A DNA stretch of 64,000 nucleotides, taken from the NCBI GenBank assembly GCA_034620365.1, contig JAQGEQ010000235.1, positions 62,001 to 126,000 on the forward strand, read 5' to 3'. Origin of the DNA: Pegea sp. RAD2-039 (taxonomy: Eukaryota; Chordata; Thaliacea; Salpida; Salpidae). Both the position numbers and the translations under genes were made by a program. The notes below the pieces were generated by a model that saw only the letters and a program-made list of their open reading frames with translations, had not been told where the DNA came from and did not search any database. Each line of letters opens with the position of its first letter. The first letter of the stretch is position 1. Below are positions 60,936 through 64,000 of this stretch, one piece after another.

Positions 60936-61652
60936 AGAATAAGAAACATACAAAACTATTAATGAAACTATAACCAGCTTCAATAAATTCCTAAAAACGA
61001 AATAACGTTTCCACCAGAAACTAAAATTTCTACAAAACCATTCGAAATTATAAATGAAATTAGTGATCTGCTTCTATATGCAACCGTTCTCTTTGCAGCA
61101 TATATTTGTTTGATTAGTGAAATAAAGCGTTAGAGAACACATCCGCAAAAATGACATTTTACTTTCACTTCCGAAAGGAAAACTAGGTTCTTCCTGGTAG
61201 TCACATTGACGTCTTTTTGAAAGTTATTTAGCCGAAATTTAAATTTAAATTTAGAAAATTTATATAATTTGAATCACAATTTTTCTAATCTGTATATATT
61301 TTCTTTAGAGCTACTTTGATTTGTAAAATCAAATGATAATTTGTTGAATACATCATCATCTTTTGTAGCTCCTAAGTTAAGATAAATCTGATGTACATCT
61401 CTAAACAATTTAATTAATTTGTGGATCAGTTTCACTTACTTAATTAAAATTTAACTTTATGAACCTTTAATGTAATCTTTAAGATATTTTTTAAATTTTT
61501 TGCACTGGATTATTTAATGTAATAAACTATAAATAATAAGATTTACAAATTAATGTAGCTGTTATTAATTATGAGTTTACCTACATCTTATAAAACACTG
61601 AGTACTGTAACAGACTACCTACCAGGGCTTTTTCCGACAAAATTCTACTAAC

Positions 61653-61717
61653 TTTTTATGATCTGTAGGTGGCATAATTGAATCTAAAACAAATTTGCTA
61701 CATGATCTATGTACCAT
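61653..61717 (-). pseudogene. Orphan Kelch exon 1
   Basis: The minus strand reads MVHRSCSKFVLDSIMPPTDH, a diverged copy of Kelch exon 1, with similar 5' flank (61718-61765) and the start of intron 1. No further Kelch exons follow downstream on this strand. Confidence 0.75.
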
Positions 61718-62295
61718 TTTGATCCAATTAATAACTTTAGAAACTATACCATACATTTTAATTAAGTCATACAAAATCATATCAATTAAAATCATACTTT
61801 TAAAAATCCCTTTTGAAACTTTTTGATAAACAAAACAATTAGTGTAAGGTTTTTAACAACTGTTCACACTGACAAGCAAAAGTTTATTCCTTCATTTGAC
61901 CAGATTAGATAGTTAGAATTGATGCAATCAAATTCAAAGCTATCCATCAAAACCAAGGCAACGATTTGTAGAGCTGATAATAACATTTTCTTGTACGCTA
62001 TAAATATGCTATTGTAAAGTTTTGATTTTTTTAAAAGTTTTTGATTTTACATCATGAAAATGATTTCTTTCTAGCATTAACTCGCTGACTTTAATCATCT
62101 GAACAGGAAAAAATATCACAATTGTTAAACTAGTTGCAAGCAGATCACTAATTTATAATTTCGAAAGGTTTTCTAGAAATTTTGTTTCTGTTTCAAAAGT
62201 TATTTCGCTTTTTGAGAATTTTAATCTTCTTAAGTTTTCTTCAACAGCTTTCTTATGTTTCTTATTCTCAAAAAATTTTAATTTTTAAAGAATAA

Positions 62296-63448
62296 ACTCA
62301 AGAAGCTGAGAATGTTGAACAACAATGTCCGAAATATTATCTTTCTTGGAGTAAAAGTCAACAACTTACGACATGTCAAAGACCTGTTGCACCACATATT
62401 GATTTTACCTTAATTTCTTATCCATCTCCATCAACATTATGCAGTGATGCTAAAATAAGACCAGTTAGAAGACATTATCGAGGAAATTGTGGTTATTGCA
62501 ACTTTCCAAATTTTAGATCAGGATCACCTCCACAATGCGTAGGTAAAAAATTATTCTAATTCAAAAGTAGAATATTGAAACATTTTAATAAAATCAACTT
62601 CATTTAAAATCAGCTTTTCAGTCGAACAGCTGCTCTAGTTGGAGTAAATGCGAAGCAACATCTTCGATATCCAAAGTTTGCTGAACAAGAAATAAAAACG
62701 CCTTTGGATCGAAAGGAACAGAAAGTTCAGGATGCTCAAGAGAAAGTAAAAATTGTGGACGTGTTTGTTGCCAAGTAAATTGCATCTGGGGTACGTGGTC
62801 AGTATATGGGCAATTTCTAGTAACCTGTTGAGGTGAAAACCACACTAGATCGATTTCAAAACCTGCCAAGTATGGAGGGAATCCTTATACTGGACCAACA
62901 AGTCAAACAAAACAATGTTCAAGTGGTTGCTGTCTAGTTGACTGTTTATGGGGACAATGGAGCAGTTATGATAAGTGTTCACTTACTTGTGGATCTGGAT
63001 CGCAAAGCAGAGCACAATCGCGAGAAAAGCCGGCTATGGTGGAGCCGCCTGTGTTGGTCCAAAGACACTGACAAAAACCCGCAGACCACAGTGTTGTGCT
63101 GTTGATTGTCAATGGAGTGAGTGGGGAGATTTTGGACCATGTTCAGTGTCTTGTGGTAAAGGAAAGAAATCTCGTTCAAGAACTGTTCAAATTGCTGCAA
63201 GTTGTGGAAATGAATTATGTCAAGGATCATCTACAAGTACCTTACCTTGTAATACTCAATGGTGTGCTGTTGACTGTAAATGGACAAATTGGAGTAAATT
63301 TGGAAGCTGTTCAAAGTCTTTGGGAAGTGGATTACAATCTAGACAGAGACAAATTGCTATGATTGCAAGCCGTCAGGGCAAATCATGCCAAGGAGCAAAT
63401 ATCACAAGATCTTGTAACACTGAATGTTGTAAGGTTGATTGTTCATAA
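62296..63448 (+). pseudogene. Thrombospondin type 1 repeat protein, decaying
   Basis: The first exon-like piece (62296-62541) encodes a cysteine-rich region with CPKYYLSWSKSQQLTTC and CGYCNFPNFRSGSPPQC. After an intron ending near 62612, at least four TSP1-type repeats follow with CCxVDCxWSxW openings: CCQVNCIWGTWS, CCLVDCLWGQWSSYDKCS, CCAVDCQWSEWGDFGPCSVS and CAVDCKWTNWSKFGSCS. Stops and frame changes occur near 62690, 62790 and 63035, and in-frame text ends at 63448. In intact form such proteins are secreted or matrix-associated. The last two repeats are open (62975-63448). Confidence 0.75.
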
Positions 63449-63449
63449 A

Positions 63450-63865
63450 CAGATTGGACTGCATAGCAAGAGAAAGTTTATATTTTAAATATTTATGAGT
63501 ATAAACACTACCATAAAATATAAACAGATGTAGGGCAACTTGTGATACTGCCAAAATAGGTTATAAAAAAATAAATTAAAGAAATTATAAAAGTTAATTT
63601 TTCTTTAATAAATCTTTTGATATTATAAAATCAGATGACAAGTTATCATACATTTTAACAAAATAGAAATGATTGTAACTCAAGTCACAATTTTTCTAAC
63701 GATAGTAACGATGTTCCAGATACGAACGAATAAAGTTAAAAAAATTAAAAAAAAATTAAACCCATTTAAAAAAATATGTTTCAAGTTTATTAAAATCCTT
63801 TGCATTATAAATAAATTAGAACATTGAGGAAAAACACAATCAGATTCCAAATAAAAACATTCAGA
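63450..63865. other. Spacer, nothing recognised
   Basis: AT-rich DNA between two convergent genes. Confidence 0.4.
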
Positions 63866-63868
63866 TGG

Positions 63869-64000
63869 TCATTCATCATCTTTTAATGGACATTCAACAT
63901 CACATAATTTTCCGATAAGTTGTTTGCAGCTGGTCACATTGTAATTACAAAACTTTTCATCAATTTCATCTTTCAAATCAACTACTTGATTACGGATTTG
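63869..64000 (-). CDS. C-terminal end of an unknown protein (runs off the window)
   Basis: A 43-codon open frame reaches the window edge and ends IGKLCDVECPLKDDE-stop. Cysteines in DEKFCNYNVTSCKQ..KLCDVEC and a possible N-glycosylation site (NVTS) suggest an extracellular cysteine-containing domain. The family is not recognised. Confidence 0.45.
   Translation of the reverse strand, partial: QIRNQVVDLKDEIDEKFCNYNVTSCKQLIGKLCDVECPLKDDE

Larger units (their letters stand above)
60660..62290. other. Spacer with small duplicated pieces
   Basis: Holds a TSP1 remnant and an orphan Kelch exon 1, given separately; otherwise nothing is recognised. Confidence 0.4.

Noticed and set aside
1-64000. CRISPR arrays, operons, bacterial promoters
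   Set aside because: The window is clearly animal nuclear DNA; tandem repeats seen are LINE tails and the coiled-coil minisatellite.

Overview
The window is nuclear DNA from an invertebrate animal with a very AT-rich genome. Genes are split by short GT-AG introns, often about 60 bases long. A eukaryotic-type initiator tRNA sequence, a furin-processed TGF-beta ligand, thrombospondin type 1 (TSP1) repeats, BTB-Kelch genes and CR1-type LINEs all point to Metazoa. I cannot name the phylum from sequence alone.

Layout. 0-6.9 kb: CR1-type LINE copies on both strands, with a young 5'-truncated copy (2475-4030) ending 22 bases from an initiator tRNA-Met-like sequence. 7.1-8.4 kb: a glutamate/arginine/glutamine-rich coiled-coil ORF built from a minisatellite. 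8.4-12.3 kb: AT-rich, no convincing gene. 12.3-15.2 kb: a three-exon myostatin/GDF11-like TGF-beta ligand gene with an inverted-repeat element in its upstream region. 17.9-20.3 kb: a decayed LINE that keeps part of ORF1 with a PHD-like zinc finger. 20.3-26.1 kb: Kelch unit A (+). 26.7-27.6 kb: a broken LRR1-like gene joined to a LINE fragment (-). 28.9-30.4 kb: the C-terminal half of a canonical poly(A) polymerase (+), spread over six short exons. 31-33.4 kb: a mosaic of repeats, a kinase-gene fragment and LINE pieces in opposite orientation. 34-36.3 kb: 5'-truncated Kelch copy B (+). 36.5-42.9 kb: Kelch unit C (-), the only copy that reads through intact (583 aa, 11 exons). 45.9-46.9 kb: a damaged protein kinase gene. 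48.5-58.4 kb: Kelch unit D (-), whose exon 6 is split by a 3.25-kb LINE with an intact 1015-aa ORF2 and a perfect 21-bp target-site duplication. 60.1-60.65 kb: the 3' half of a trypsin-like protease gene (-). 61.65 kb: an orphan Kelch exon 1. 62.3-63.45 kb: a decaying multi-TSP1 gene (+). 63.87 kb to the end: the C-terminus of an unknown gene (-).

The main theme is recent segmental duplication together with LINE activity. Four Kelch copies sit in two opposing orientations (A+, B+, C-, D-), and the duplicated blocks extend well beyond the genes. LINE fragments lie at or near several block edges (20.3, 33, 37 and 48.7 kb). Likely functional host loci are the TGF-beta gene, Kelch C, the poly(A) polymerase 3' exons if a 5' half exists elsewhere, and perhaps the coiled-coil ORF. 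The kinase, LRR1-like, TSP1 and three Kelch copies carry visible damage. I found no clear new multi-gene system. The strongest leads are the Kelch palindromic cluster, the young LINE, the exon-phase match of the TGF-beta gene to vertebrate myostatin, and the coiled-coil ORF that stays open in several frames.
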